Assembly: GCA_025352565.1 (NCBI GenBank) | Contig: JANXTF010000068.1 | Location: 52,425 to 116,424 of the forward strand | From: Rhodospirillales bacterium | GTDB lineage: Bacteria > Pseudomonadota > Alphaproteobacteria > Acetobacterales > Acetobacteraceae | DNA: 64,000 bases | Direction of reading: 5' to 3' | Part shown: one piece after another, positions 53,827-62,787 of the stretch | Layout: every line of letters starts with the position of its first letter | Numbering within the stretch: the first letter of the stretch is position 1 | The notes under the pieces: generated by a model | What the model was told of the DNA's origin: nothing | The model's database searches: none | The model's input: the letters and a program-made list of their open reading frames with translations, nothing else | Position numbers and translations under genes: made by a program

Positions 53827-54456
53827 TCAGCGGACCGTGAATGCGACGGTCGCCTTGCTCTCGTATTCATGCGCGTTGTTGTACAGCACGGACATCCAGC
53901 GGGCCTCGTACTTGCCCGGCGCGAACGGGCCGACGTCGCGCAGCGTGTTGTTGTACAACTTGGCGTTCGCCGCATACCCGCTCCAGACGATCCTGGTCTG
54001 GTCCGGGTTCGCCGAGGGCCGCATCACCGGCGAGCCGGCCGGGACGACCACGATCATGTCCCTGTTGTCTGCCTCGGGGAAATTCAGCAGCGCGATGACG
54101 AATTTCTGTCCGACCCGACCGCTCGCTGGCGTGATGGTCAGGCTCGGATCGGGATCGGTGTCGGCGACGTTATTGTCGGTCACCGGAGCGGGACCCGGCG
54201 CGGGACCCGGCGCGGGCGTCGGCAGTGGCCGGGCCGGACCCACGGGAGCAATCCGCAGGCGTGCGACGGTGGCGAAGCGGCCGTTGGGGAATGCCTGCAG
54301 ATACGCCTTGTATTCCTCGACGTTGGTGCTGTTGCTGATCGATTGCCAGAACGCGAGGTCGGCGGGGTCGCCCCCCTGGGCTCGACCGCCCTGAAGCGGA
54401 ATCAGCGCGAGCATGGCCGCGCATGCCAATCCCGAAATTCGACGCGAAAATGACAT
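53827..54456 (-). CDS. Exported protein with FW...FPNGRF motif (paralogue 3)
   Basis: 209 residues with signal peptide (FSRRISGLACAAMLALIPL). The motif DLAFWQSISNSTN and YLQAFPNGRFATVARLR precedes a Pro-rich linker of PAPG repeats and a beta-sandwich-like domain with DMIVVVPAGSP and KYEARWMSVLYNN. ATG 54456 has GCGAGG upstream. First gene of the operon (five bases to the next) and divergent from the rhomboid gene. Confidence 0.75.
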   Translation of the reverse strand: MSFSRRISGLACAAMLALIPLQGGRAQGGDPADLAFWQSISNSTNVEEYKAYLQAFPNGRFATVARLRIAPVGPARPLPTPAPGPAPGPAPVTDNNVADTDPDPSLTITPASGRVGQKFVIALLNFPEADNRDMIVVVPAGSPVMRPSANPDQTRIVWSGYAANAKLYNNTLRDVGPFAPGKYEARWMSVLYNNAHEYESKATVAFTVR

Positions 54457-54478
54457 CGTTACCTCGCCAGCCGACCAT

Positions 54479-55165
54479 GTGTGTGTATCGTTCGATCGAG
54501 GATCACACCGAAACCCTGCCCAACGCAACCGGCCGAGCGGAGACGAGGATGGCGGCGAGGCTTCCCGTGCTCCCTTCGATGGCCGCCGCGGAACCGGGCA
54601 GGCACGGGTGCTGATCCTCGTCATCGTCGTCAACGTGCTGATCTACGGCGCGATGGCGGCCGGTTCCGGCAAATTGTCCTGGTCCGGGGACGAATTGCTG
54701 CATTGGGGCGGCAATCTCGGCGAGCTCAGCCTGCATGGGGAACCGTGGCGGCTGGCGACCGCGCTGTTCCTCCATGCCAGCCCGCAACACATCTTCGGCA
54801 ACATGGCGCTCCTCGCCATCGCGGGTGCCTGGGTGGAGCCGCGGATCGGCCCGGTCCGCGCGCTGAGTGCCTATGTCGCGTGCGGCCTGCTGGCGAGCCT
54901 GCTCAGTGCGTGGGGCCATCCCGGCGTGGTCGGTGTCGGTGCCTCGGGCGCGATTGCCGGGCTGGTCGGGATTATCGTCGTGTTCTACGCGAGCAGCCGG
55001 TTCCCCGGCATCCGCGGCGCCTGGATCGCGCAGACGGTCGGGATCAACGCATTGTACAGCCTGGCCCCCGACGTGGACTGGCTGGCCCATTTGGGCGGTT
55101 TCGTGAGCGGGCTGGCGGCCGGCGGCGTGCTTTTGGCGTATCCGATCAGAGGTTCAGGCGGCTGA
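54479..55165 (+). CDS. Rhomboid-family intramembrane serine protease
   Basis: Six-TM intramembrane protease, about 228 residues from GTG 54479. FLHASPQHIFGNMALL carries the conserved HxxxN of helix 2, GASGAIAGLVG the nucleophile Ser (near 155), and LAHLGGFVSG the catalytic His (near 204). The start is unsure: ATG 54413 would overlap the divergent gene, and GTG 54608 gives a minimal form. Its position between exported paralogues and the STAND operon raises the possibility that it cleaves a local membrane protein. Confidence 0.85.
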   Translation: MCVSFDRGSHRNPAQRNRPSGDEDGGEASRAPFDGRRGTGQARVLILVIVVNVLIYGAMAAGSGKLSWSGDELLHWGGNLGELSLHGEPWRLATALFLHASPQHIFGNMALLAIAGAWVEPRIGPVRALSAYVACGLLASLLSAWGHPGVVGVGASGAIAGLVGIIVVFYASSRFPGIRGAWIAQTVGINALYSLAPDVDWLAHLGGFVSGLAAGGVLLAYPIRGSGG

Positions 55166-55199
55166 AGCCGCGTGTGTTACGCGGGAATGAGGCGTCTCC

Positions 55200-58100
55200 T
55201 CACTGTCGTGTCCGCTCGGGGGCGGCCGTCAGCGCCTCCCTCCGTTCGTCGGCGGCCTTCGCCTGCTCGGCCTGGCCATCGATCCGGTATGCCATTCCGA
55301 GATACATCAGCGCATGGATCGGGGCCGCCCGAGCCGCCGGATCGTCCGGGAACTGCTTCGCCGCGACTTCGGCCAGGACGAGGGCCTCCTGGTAGTGGGC
55401 GAGCCCTGCCGCGTGGTCGTGTCGGATGAACTCGGTGGTGGCGACAGCCTGGCGCACGTCGATGATCGTCCGCTGCCAGGATAGCGGCAGGTCGGGACGG
55501 CCCGCCAATGGGGCGACCGCGGAGGTGGCGGCCTGCAATGCGTTCCACTGGGCGTCAGGGCTGCCCCTCAGGCCTTGCACGGTCGCGATACGCAGCAGGC
55601 TGACGGCGACCTGGTTGCGCCACTGTCCGTTGCCGGGCGCCGCGGCTGCGAGCGCATCGCCCGCACGTCGGTCCTGCTCGAAGGCGACGAGCGCGCCGCC
55701 GGTGTCGCCGGCCTTGACCAGCGCATCGCCGAGGTATTCGCGCAACTGCGACAGTTCGGCCTGCCACTCGGGTGTCGCGGGGGTGCGGGCCATCATGGAT
55801 TGCAGGGCGGCGATACCGGCGCGGGCGTGGGCAGCGGCGCCTTGAGGCTTCTCCGCGACCACCATCGCCCGGGCCAGCGACAGCTCGGCGTCGGCCACGT
55901 CATGCCGCAGCACCGTGTCGTCCGGCGCGCCGGCGGCCAGCGAGCGCGTGAGGGCCAGGCTGGCCTCCAGGGCGGCCACGGCTTCCTCGCTGCTGCCCAT
56001 CACAGCCATGGCGTTACCGATGTAGGTCTGCAGCAATGCCGTCTCTTTCCGGCACATGCGGCTGCCGCCACCTTCCGCGCTGAGAGCCTTCACCGCCTCA
56101 AGGTCGGACCGCAGCACGGCCTTGGCACCGGGGAGGTCGCCGCCCTCGCGCAACAGGCCGCCGAGATTGATATCGATCGAGAGCTTGCCGATCAGCCACA
56201 ACGCATTTGCGGGATCGCGCGCGACCAGGGTCGCCGCCCCGGCGGCGGCCTCGCGAACCAGGGCCAGAGAGCCGGTCATGTCGCCCTGCGCCTTGAGCAC
56301 GAGCGAGCGCTGCAAGGCGTTGTTGGAAAGCAGGCGCTGCCACTGAAAATTGGCCGGCTCCTTGTCGGCGAGGTAATGGAGCAGCCCGGCCTCGCGGTCC
56401 ATGTCCGCCAGGGCGGCGGGGAATTCCCGGTGCATCCGCGCGGCGTAGCCGAGGAAACGCTCGTCCTTGGCCGCGCGAGCCTGGATCGAGAGATCATTGG
56501 GGCGGAGCTTCTCCTGCTCCTGCTCCCAGGCGAGGTCCTCGCGCAGCAACGCGACCGCGTGGTCGCGTTGCGGCCCGTCGGAGATGGTATAGGCAAGGTC
56601 TTGCCGCACAGTTTGCAGCACGTCCTTCCAGGCATCGCCGGCGTGCGGGAGGGCACGCGCCTCCGCCTGCTCGAAAATGGCCTGCGCGCCCGTCCAGTCG
56701 GACTCGGACTCGGCGGCGAGGCCCACCGCGTGCATCGCGGTCACCACGGCGCGCTCGCGCTCGTCGCTGGGCGCCTGCCGCGCGACTGTCTCAGCCGTCG
56801 CCAGCGCCTGCATGGCGCGGGCGCGCGCCTCGCCTCCGCCGCACACGGCGGCGAGAACGCGGGAGAAGCTCACCTCCAGACGGCTTTGGGTGTCGAGCAA
56901 GGCCGGTGGCATGGCGACCTGAGGGTTCCGCGGCAGCAGGGGCCCCATGCCGGCATTGGCCGTGTCCAGCAATTCGCGCGCCACCCGCCGGGTCATCCCG
57001 CCATCGGCGAGGTGAGCGTTCACGGCGGCAATCAGGCTGGCGCCGCTGTCGAGGGCGGCCTGGAAATTCTGCTGCGCCTTGGCGGTCTGGGTCTCCGCCT
57101 CCATCGTCTGCCGCTCGGCCACGGCGGTCTGCTGTTCCGCCCGCACGGCCTGGCGTCGGGCCTCATTGCGCTGCTGGCTGGCGAACATTGCGGCTCCAAC
57201 GGCCACTATCAGCAGGGCGGAGACGACGACAGCGGCAAGCCGGGTGCGCCGCACCACCCGGGTCGCGGCATCGGCGCGCGCCTGCTGCGCCTCCGCTTCC
57301 AGCCGCAGATCCCGTTCGGCGAGAGCCGCCGCCGCCGCCGCCCGCGCGGCATCCGCCTCACGCGAGGCGGCGACGAAGGCGGCGCTCGCGGCATCCAGGC
57401 TGTCCGGCTCGTGCGTCGCGAGTTCGACGGCTTCGGCCAGCGGGCGCCCAGGCGGCAGCAGGAAGTCGGCCTGCCGGTCCTCGCCAAGCCAACGTCTTGT
57501 AGCTGCCTCGACCCGGCCGCGCGTGCGCAGCATCTCGCGGTCCCGTTCGATCAGCGCCGCGGCCCGCGGCCAGCCGGACAGCAGCGCGTCATGCGCCACG
57601 CGCACGCGCGTGAGCGCCCCTTGCGTGTCCAGCAGCAGCAGCCGGGCCGCGACGAACCCGTCGATCAGGCGCCGTGCGGCGGAGGGCTGCGCGAACGCGT
57701 CGGCCAAGGCCGCACGGCTGGTCACCACGCCGTCATCCGTCACGTCCACCACGGCGCGAAGCACGGCCGGCAGGGCTGCCGCCGCGTCGGCGTCGAGTGC
57801 GGCCAGCGTGGCTTCCGCCCGTCTTTCCACCACCCCGGACAGGCCACCGAGCGCGTCGAAGGCGGCGAAGGTCAGCAGGCCCTGGGGATCGCGCGCCTCG
57901 AACAACGCATCCAGCGCCAGTTGCAGCAGGGGAAGCGCGCCCGGCTGGTCCGCCGCCCCCGTAAGCACCTCGTCGAGCCCGGTCCCGTCCGGCCGCGTGT
58001 CGAACTTCAGGCCCGCCACCGCCGCCGGGCCAGTGACGATCTCGGCCAGCTCGGTCGCGGAAGGCGGCACCAGATCCAGCTGCGCGCCGCCGTCGCGCAG

Positions 58101-59330
58101 CGCCATCAGGGCGGCGGACGCCTGGAAGAGCGCATAGAGGTCGCTCCGCAGGGTGGCGACGACCCAGGTCACGCCCGATGCGGCCAGCGCGGCGAGCGCA
58201 CGCGCGAACACCTCGCGCGCCTCGGGCGGCGCCAAAGCTTCCTCGAACTGGTCCACCACGAGCAGCAGCCGCGCCTCCACCGCGCGGTCGAACCCCTCGC
58301 GCGCCGCGATCGCCGCGGTCCCCCGCGAGAGCGCCAGGCGCACGGCGCGGGCCGCGGCATCGGGGGCACTGGACAGAAGCTGCGCGAAATCGGCCGGCGA
58401 GGGGTTGTCGCCCTCGGCCAGCTCGGGCAGCGACTCCGGCCGGTACAGCGCGCGGGCCAGCGCGTGGGGCGGGCTGTCGCCTTCGCTGGGGCGCATCACG
58501 CAGCAGCGCCACACATCCACGCCGGGCACGGCCCCCGGCTGCGTCAGCCGCGGCAGCAGGCCGGCCCGCGCGACCGAGGACTTGCCGGAACCGCTGGTGC
58601 CGAGCACCAGCAGGAACGGCGTCCCCCGTCTGGCGGCATCCGTCAGCCGCTCGCGCGCCCGCTCCACCACCCGGCGGCGGCCGAAGAATACGTCGGCATG
58701 CGCGGCATCGAACGCCTGCAGGCCGCGGAAAGGCGAGCCGCGCTGCTCGATCGGCCACGTCACGCCGGCCGACGCCACCTTGTGCCGGGCCAGCCATTGG
58801 CGGATGTGATCCTCGACCTCGGTCTCGAACTGGTCGGTGGTATCGAAGCTCTGATAGGCGGCGGTGAAGTGGCCGCTCTCGGTGCGGAACCAGCGGGCCC
58901 AGAAGGTCTTGAGCGCCTCGAACTGCGCCCGCTCCAGCTCGACCTGCTCGGCGTTCAGCAACACGGGGGCGGCCTTGCGGTACACCAGCACGTCCGGTGT
59001 CCCCTTGGCCCGCGCGGCGGCCATGGCGTCCTCGAACTCGTACTCGGTGCCGGTCGGCGTGGTGCCGTCGGGGCGGACATATTCGGGCGGCAGCTCGAAG
59101 CCCAGGCGCTTCCACAGGATGCAGATGACGAGGTCGGTCTCGGACGGCAGCGCGATCTGGTCCTGGAAGGTCTTGGCTGCCGTGTAATACGACCGCTCCC
59201 ACCGGATCGCCTCCAGCAGCCCGCCGCCGAACTCGCCGTTCAGCCGGGTGATGACGCGCTCGACCCGTTCGCGTTCGGCGAACACGTCCGAGGGCGAGGA
59301 GATGAAGATGCGGAAATGTTGGGGTGCCAT
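55200..59330 (-). CDS. DUF4062-STAND NTPase-TM-TPR protein
   Basis: 1376 residues. Residues 1-120 are a DUF4062 domain (FRIFISSPSDVFAERERVE), a TIR-like flavodoxin fold common at the front of NTPase sensors. Residues 205-600 form an nSTAND-type ATPase: SPFRGLQAFDAAHADVFFGR, Walker A GTSGSGKSS (near 247), Walker B LLLVVDQFEE (near 358). A coiled coil leads to one TM (LAAVVVSALLIVAVGAAMFA, near 705), a second coiled coil and a TPR-like C-terminus to the end. This architecture is typical of large signalling or defence ATPases. ATG 59330 comes eight bases after the SLOG gene stop, so the two are translationally coupled. Confidence 0.85.
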   Translation of the reverse strand: MAPQHFRIFISSPSDVFAERERVERVITRLNGEFGGGLLEAIRWERSYYTAAKTFQDQIALPSETDLVICILWKRLGFELPPEYVRPDGTTPTGTEYEFEDAMAAARAKGTPDVLVYRKAAPVLLNAEQVELERAQFEALKTFWARWFRTESGHFTAAYQSFDTTDQFETEVEDHIRQWLARHKVASAGVTWPIEQRGSPFRGLQAFDAAHADVFFGRRRVVERARERLTDAARRGTPFLLVLGTSGSGKSSVARAGLLPRLTQPGAVPGVDVWRCCVMRPSEGDSPPHALARALYRPESLPELAEGDNPSPADFAQLLSSAPDAAARAVRLALSRGTAAIAAREGFDRAVEARLLLVVDQFEEALAPPEAREVFARALAALAASGVTWVVATLRSDLYALFQASAALMALRDGGAQLDLVPPSATELAEIVTGPAAVAGLKFDTRPDGTGLDEVLTGAADQPGALPLLQLALDALFEARDPQGLLTFAAFDALGGLSGVVERRAEATLAALDADAAAALPAVLRAVVDVTDDGVVTSRAALADAFAQPSAARRLIDGFVAARLLLLDTQGALTRVRVAHDALLSGWPRAAALIERDREMLRTRGRVEAATRRWLGEDRQADFLLPPGRPLAEAVELATHEPDSLDAASAAFVAASREADAARAAAAAALAERDLRLEAEAQQARADAATRVVRRTRLAAVVVSALLIVAVGAAMFASQQRNEARRQAVRAEQQTAVAERQTMEAETQTAKAQQNFQAALDSGASLIAAVNAHLADGGMTRRVARELLDTANAGMGPLLPRNPQVAMPPALLDTQSRLEVSFSRVLAAVCGGGEARARAMQALATAETVARQAPSDERERAVVTAMHAVGLAAESESDWTGAQAIFEQAEARALPHAGDAWKDVLQTVRQDLAYTISDGPQRDHAVALLREDLAWEQEQEKLRPNDLSIQARAAKDERFLGYAARMHREFPAALADMDREAGLLHYLADKEPANFQWQRLLSNNALQRSLVLKAQGDMTGSLALVREAAAGAATLVARDPANALWLIGKLSIDINLGGLLREGGDLPGAKAVLRSDLEAVKALSAEGGGSRMCRKETALLQTYIGNAMAVMGSSEEAVAALEASLALTRSLAAGAPDDTVLRHDVADAELSLARAMVVAEKPQGAAAHARAGIAALQSMMARTPATPEWQAELSQLREYLGDALVKAGDTGGALVAFEQDRRAGDALAAAAPGNGQWRNQVAVSLLRIATVQGLRGSPDAQWNALQAATSAVAPLAGRPDLPLSWQRTIIDVRQAVATTEFIRHDHAAGLAHYQEALVLAEVAAKQFPDDPAARAAPIHALMYLGMAYRIDGQAEQAKAADERREALTAAPERTRQ

Positions 59331-59338
59331 TTGCGGGT

Positions 59339-60979
59339 TCAGCCTGCCTCGACAGCCTTCACGCGGGAAATCTGAATCCAGCCCTCGATGTCGGCCAGCA
59401 TGGCCGTTGCCGCTTCCTCCAGCACGTCGCCGATATGCTGGCTGGCGCCGGGCAGCGCCGTATCGGTGCGGCCGAGGCTACGGGCAGCTTCGTCCAGCAC
59501 GGCCATCATCCGTTCGGAGTGCCGCCCCAGCAACTCCAATTCGGCATAGGCGCGTACCCCGAAGAACGCCGCGGCGAAGGCTGGCAGCAGGGCCGCGACC
59601 AGGCCGGATATCTCGGCCCACTCGGACCCGGCCACCAGCAGCCCGAGCTTGATCGCGACACAGGCCACGGTCACGACGAACGCGCCCCCGCCGAGCCGGA
59701 CCAAGCGGTCCTCGCGCCGGCGGCAGGCCTCGGCGCGCGCGGCGTGATAGGCGCGCTGTCCCCGGAGCAGGATGGCGGCCGCTTCATCGCGTGCCGCTGC
59801 CAGAAGCGTGCCGGCGAGCACGCCCGAAGGCAAGGGTGCCGCGCGGACGAACGCGGCGAACAGCCGGCCGACCCAGCCCAGATCGCCATCCTGCGTGAGC
59901 GGCGCGATGCGCGATGCCGGCAGGCTGCGGGCCAGGCGCGACAGCGCGGCCTGCTTGCGGCACAGCTCCGCCAACAGGCGGCACGCGATCATGCGCGACT
60001 GCCAGCCGTGGCGTGCACTCGCACGCACCAGCACGATGATGCCGCCCAGGAACGCCGCCTCGGGAAGTGCCGTCCAATAGGGGTTGATCGAGGCATGTCC
60101 CAGCTCGTCCTTCGGCAGCCCAAGGCCGAGGACGGCCGCCGCCAGCGCCATGGCCGCGAGGGCCAGGACAAGCGTGTAGGACGAGCGGTAGCGATCGGCG
60201 TAGCCGGACGCGAGCCGGTCCGCCGCGCCGTACAGCGCAGCCCAGTATGCGGGAGGAGACGCGGTCTCTTCCGCTCGGGCCGGCATCCGCCACAAGGCGT
60301 TCATTGCCCAGCGATGGGCGTTCCAGATCGGTCGCGGCGGCAGCGTCGCATCGAGAAGGGCTGCCCCGGCGTCCGCTTTTTCCGCAGGCGGGCTCCCAGC
60401 AGGCGGGCTCCCAGCAGGCGGTCCGAGCATGGCCGAGATGCCGGCGGCCAGACTTTCCCACGCGGCCTCGCCTTCGGGCGCGGCTTCACGCGACCATTGC
60501 CAGTCCCGGTCCAACAGCACGCGCGGGGCCGCGCCTGACGGCATCCACAGCACGGGGATGCCGAGTTCGGTCGCCTGTTGCACCGGGCCTGCCAGCCTCT
60601 CCTCGCGCGCGCCGCCGATCGCCAGAAGCACGTCGCAGTTCCTGACGATGCACGCGGCGGCGGCGGCCCATGCGGCATCGGGGCGCGCCGGGTCGTGGTC
60701 CAGCGCGAGCAATGTTGCGGACGCCGCAGCGGCGGTCCCGCTCACCCGATGCACCTGCCAGCCCGCCCACCCGTCCGGCCGCCCGTCCGGCCGCTCGTCT
60801 CCCGGCGGCGGACCGGCATCGACGGGGCACAGCAGGCGCAGCGCCGCCGCAGGATCGCGGCTGCGTGCCTGGGCGGCGAGCCGGTCCAGCGCCGCCCCAA
60901 CCGCCGCCGCATTGGCGTCGGCGCCGCCGAGAAGGCCCACCCGCATCGCGGGCTGCGGCGCAAACGCCCGTTCCTCCAT
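59339..60979 (-). CDS. SLOG-like/transmembrane protein (paralogue A)
   Basis: 546 residues. The N-terminus (12-190) is a Rossmann-like SLOG-type domain: MRVGLLGGADANAAAVGAAL, CDVLLAIGGAREE and GIPVLWMPSG. A Pro-rich linker precedes AADRLASGYADRYRSSY, shared with the divergent paralogue, then two TM pairs near 260-320 and 430-480 with a soluble helical insert, as in SLATT-like effectors. GGGAGG lies before ATG 60979. First gene of the operon ending in the STAND ATPase. SLOG domains bind nucleotide-derived ligands; which one is unknown. Confidence 0.75.
   Translation of the reverse strand: MEERAFAPQPAMRVGLLGGADANAAAVGAALDRLAAQARSRDPAAALRLLCPVDAGPPPGDERPDGRPDGWAGWQVHRVSGTAAAASATLLALDHDPARPDAAWAAAAACIVRNCDVLLAIGGAREERLAGPVQQATELGIPVLWMPSGAAPRVLLDRDWQWSREAAPEGEAAWESLAAGISAMLGPPAGSPPAGSPPAEKADAGAALLDATLPPRPIWNAHRWAMNALWRMPARAEETASPPAYWAALYGAADRLASGYADRYRSSYTLVLALAAMALAAAVLGLGLPKDELGHASINPYWTALPEAAFLGGIIVLVRASARHGWQSRMIACRLLAELCRKQAALSRLARSLPASRIAPLTQDGDLGWVGRLFAAFVRAAPLPSGVLAGTLLAAARDEAAAILLRGQRAYHAARAEACRRREDRLVRLGGGAFVVTVACVAIKLGLLVAGSEWAEISGLVAALLPAFAAAFFGVRAYAELELLGRHSERMMAVLDEAARSLGRTDTALPGASQHIGDVLEEAATAMLADIEGWIQISRVKAVEAG
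60384..60421. repeat. 15-bp tandem repeat in SLOG paralogue A
   Basis: GCAGGCGGGCTCCCA occurs twice plus a partial third, giving the AGSPP repeats of the linker between SLOG and membrane domains. Confidence 0.8.
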
Positions 60980-61089
60980 GCAACCTCCCACCGTTGCCCG
61001 GCACTCTGCCAGCGCGGGCGACGGGCGCAAGCCGTTGAGGCATGGCGGCGGAAGTGGCAGGCTCGCGCGAGAAAATGGGAGAGAGCAGC

Positions 61090-62787
61090 GTGACATCACA
61101 CGGCACGCCGCCGCCGCCGCGACCGGTCATGGCGTTCCAGGTCGGCGTGACCGGGCATCGCGCATTGCCCGGCGCCGATACCACCGCGATCGGCGCCGAA
61201 GCCGCGAAATTGTTCCGCGCCATCCGGACGGAAGCCAGCGCCCTGCTCGCGACCGACCAGGCCTCGCCGACCCCGCTCTACCGCGCCGATCCGCCCCGCT
61301 TGCGCTGCATCTGCGGTCTGGCCGAGGGGGCCGACGGCGTGCTTGCCGAGGCGGCGCTGGCCGAGGGATGGGACCTGGTCGCCGTGCTGCCCTTCGCGCG
61401 CGCGGAATTCGCGCGCGATTTCACTGCCGGGCCGGCAGTGAACCGCTTCCACGATTTGCTGGACCGTGCCTCGATCGTGTCCGAACTCGATGGCTCCCGC
61501 CAACGGGGCGGCGAGCCTTATGCCCAGGTCGGCCAGCAGATCGTGGAACAGAGCGACCTGATGCTGGTCGTGTGGGACGGCCTGCCCCCGCGGGGACCGG
61601 GCGGCACCGGCGACGTGGTGCAGCAAGGCCTCGACCGCGGCATGCCCGTCGCCATCCTGCCCTCTACTGGCCGGGGGCCGATCGCGTGGCGCGGTGCCGC
61701 GGAGGACCATGTGGCAACCCTGCTGCAGACGGCTCTGCTCCCGCCTGCCGATGCAACGGGCTTCCCGCACCGATATTTCATGGAGGTATCGGGCGGAGCG
61801 GGATGGGCCCGGGCCGTCGTCCGGTGGTTCGAGCGCGTCATCCTGGTCGGGGCGCCCCGCCCTGAACCGCTGCCCATTCCGCCCGCCTTCCCGGAACGTG
61901 CTGCCGACACCTGGATGGCGCCCTACTTCGATGCCGCGGACCGGCTCGCCGGCGACTATGCCGCCCGGTACCGAACGGCGGGGTTGATGCGTTACGCGCT
62001 GATCCTGCCCGCCACCGCCGGCTCGTTCATCGCCGCGTTCGGCCCGTCCTGGAGCCGACCGCTCGGCTATGCGGTTCAATTCGGCTCCCTCGCCGCCGTG
62101 CTGGCGTTCTCGACGCGGGGCGGATGGGAGCGGTCGCAGGCTCGCTTCGTCGCCTATCGCGCGCTCGCCGAATACCTGCGCAATGCAAGCATGCTCGCTC
62201 CGCTCGGCGCGGTCGCGCAGGCGCCTGGGGCGGCAGCCCATCAGGCCAGGGCGAGCGACTGGACGGCATGGTACGGCCGTGCCGTGATCCGCGACATGGG
62301 CCTGCTGCCAAGCCGGCTGGATTCCGCCGCGGTGGCCCGCGCGGCCGATTCGGTGCGCTCGCGGGCGATCGAGCAGATCGATTATCTTCTCGATCGCGCA
62401 ACCCACTTCGCCGCAATGGCGCGGCGGCTCAAGCGGATCGGCCTCGGCCTCGTCATCGCCGGGATCGGCTTCAGCATGATGCGCGCCGCGCTGCCATACG
62501 CGCCCGTCGAGGGCCGTCCGGTCGTGTGGTCGAACGAGCTGGCTTTGGTTCTGCCTGCGCTGGCGCCGGTGTTCCTCGGGCTGCTCGGTTTCGGCGAGTA
62601 CGGCCGCTTGGTGATGCGCTACCAGGGAGTCGCCGCCGAATTACGGCTGCAGGTCTCAGCGCTCGACAAGGCCGCCCCCGACCGCGCTGCCATTCTACGC
62701 ATCGCCCGCCGTATCGCCGATGTGATGCTGGCCGAAGCGGCCGATTGGCAGTTGATCATCAAGGCGAGAACCCTGACGGCCTACTGA
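61090..62787 (+). CDS. SLOG/transmembrane protein (paralogue B)
   Basis: 565 residues from GTG 61090, chosen because GGGAGAGAG lies just upstream; ATG 61042 and 61075 are in frame. The SLOG domain is better kept than in paralogue A: FQVGVTGHRALPG, RCICGLAEGADGVLAEAAL, QQIVEQSDLMLVVWDG and a GTGDVVQQGL acidic/Gly loop. The membrane half shares AADRLAGDYAARYR and two TM pairs (near 295-335 and 445-510). It is divergent from the A-STAND operon, sharing a 110-base control region. Probably a ligand-sensing membrane effector or scaffold. Confidence 0.78.
   Translation: MTSHGTPPPPRPVMAFQVGVTGHRALPGADTTAIGAEAAKLFRAIRTEASALLATDQASPTPLYRADPPRLRCICGLAEGADGVLAEAALAEGWDLVAVLPFARAEFARDFTAGPAVNRFHDLLDRASIVSELDGSRQRGGEPYAQVGQQIVEQSDLMLVVWDGLPPRGPGGTGDVVQQGLDRGMPVAILPSTGRGPIAWRGAAEDHVATLLQTALLPPADATGFPHRYFMEVSGGAGWARAVVRWFERVILVGAPRPEPLPIPPAFPERAADTWMAPYFDAADRLAGDYAARYRTAGLMRYALILPATAGSFIAAFGPSWSRPLGYAVQFGSLAAVLAFSTRGGWERSQARFVAYRALAEYLRNASMLAPLGAVAQAPGAAAHQARASDWTAWYGRAVIRDMGLLPSRLDSAAVARAADSVRSRAIEQIDYLLDRATHFAAMARRLKRIGLGLVIAGIGFSMMRAALPYAPVEGRPVVWSNELALVLPALAPVFLGLLGFGEYGRLVMRYQGVAAELRLQVSALDKAAPDRAAILRIARRIADVMLAEAADWQLIIKARTLTAY

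Noticed and set aside
55575..59375. 1266-codon plus-strand frame
   Set aside because: Antisense to the DUF4062-STAND gene; composition typical of a shadow.
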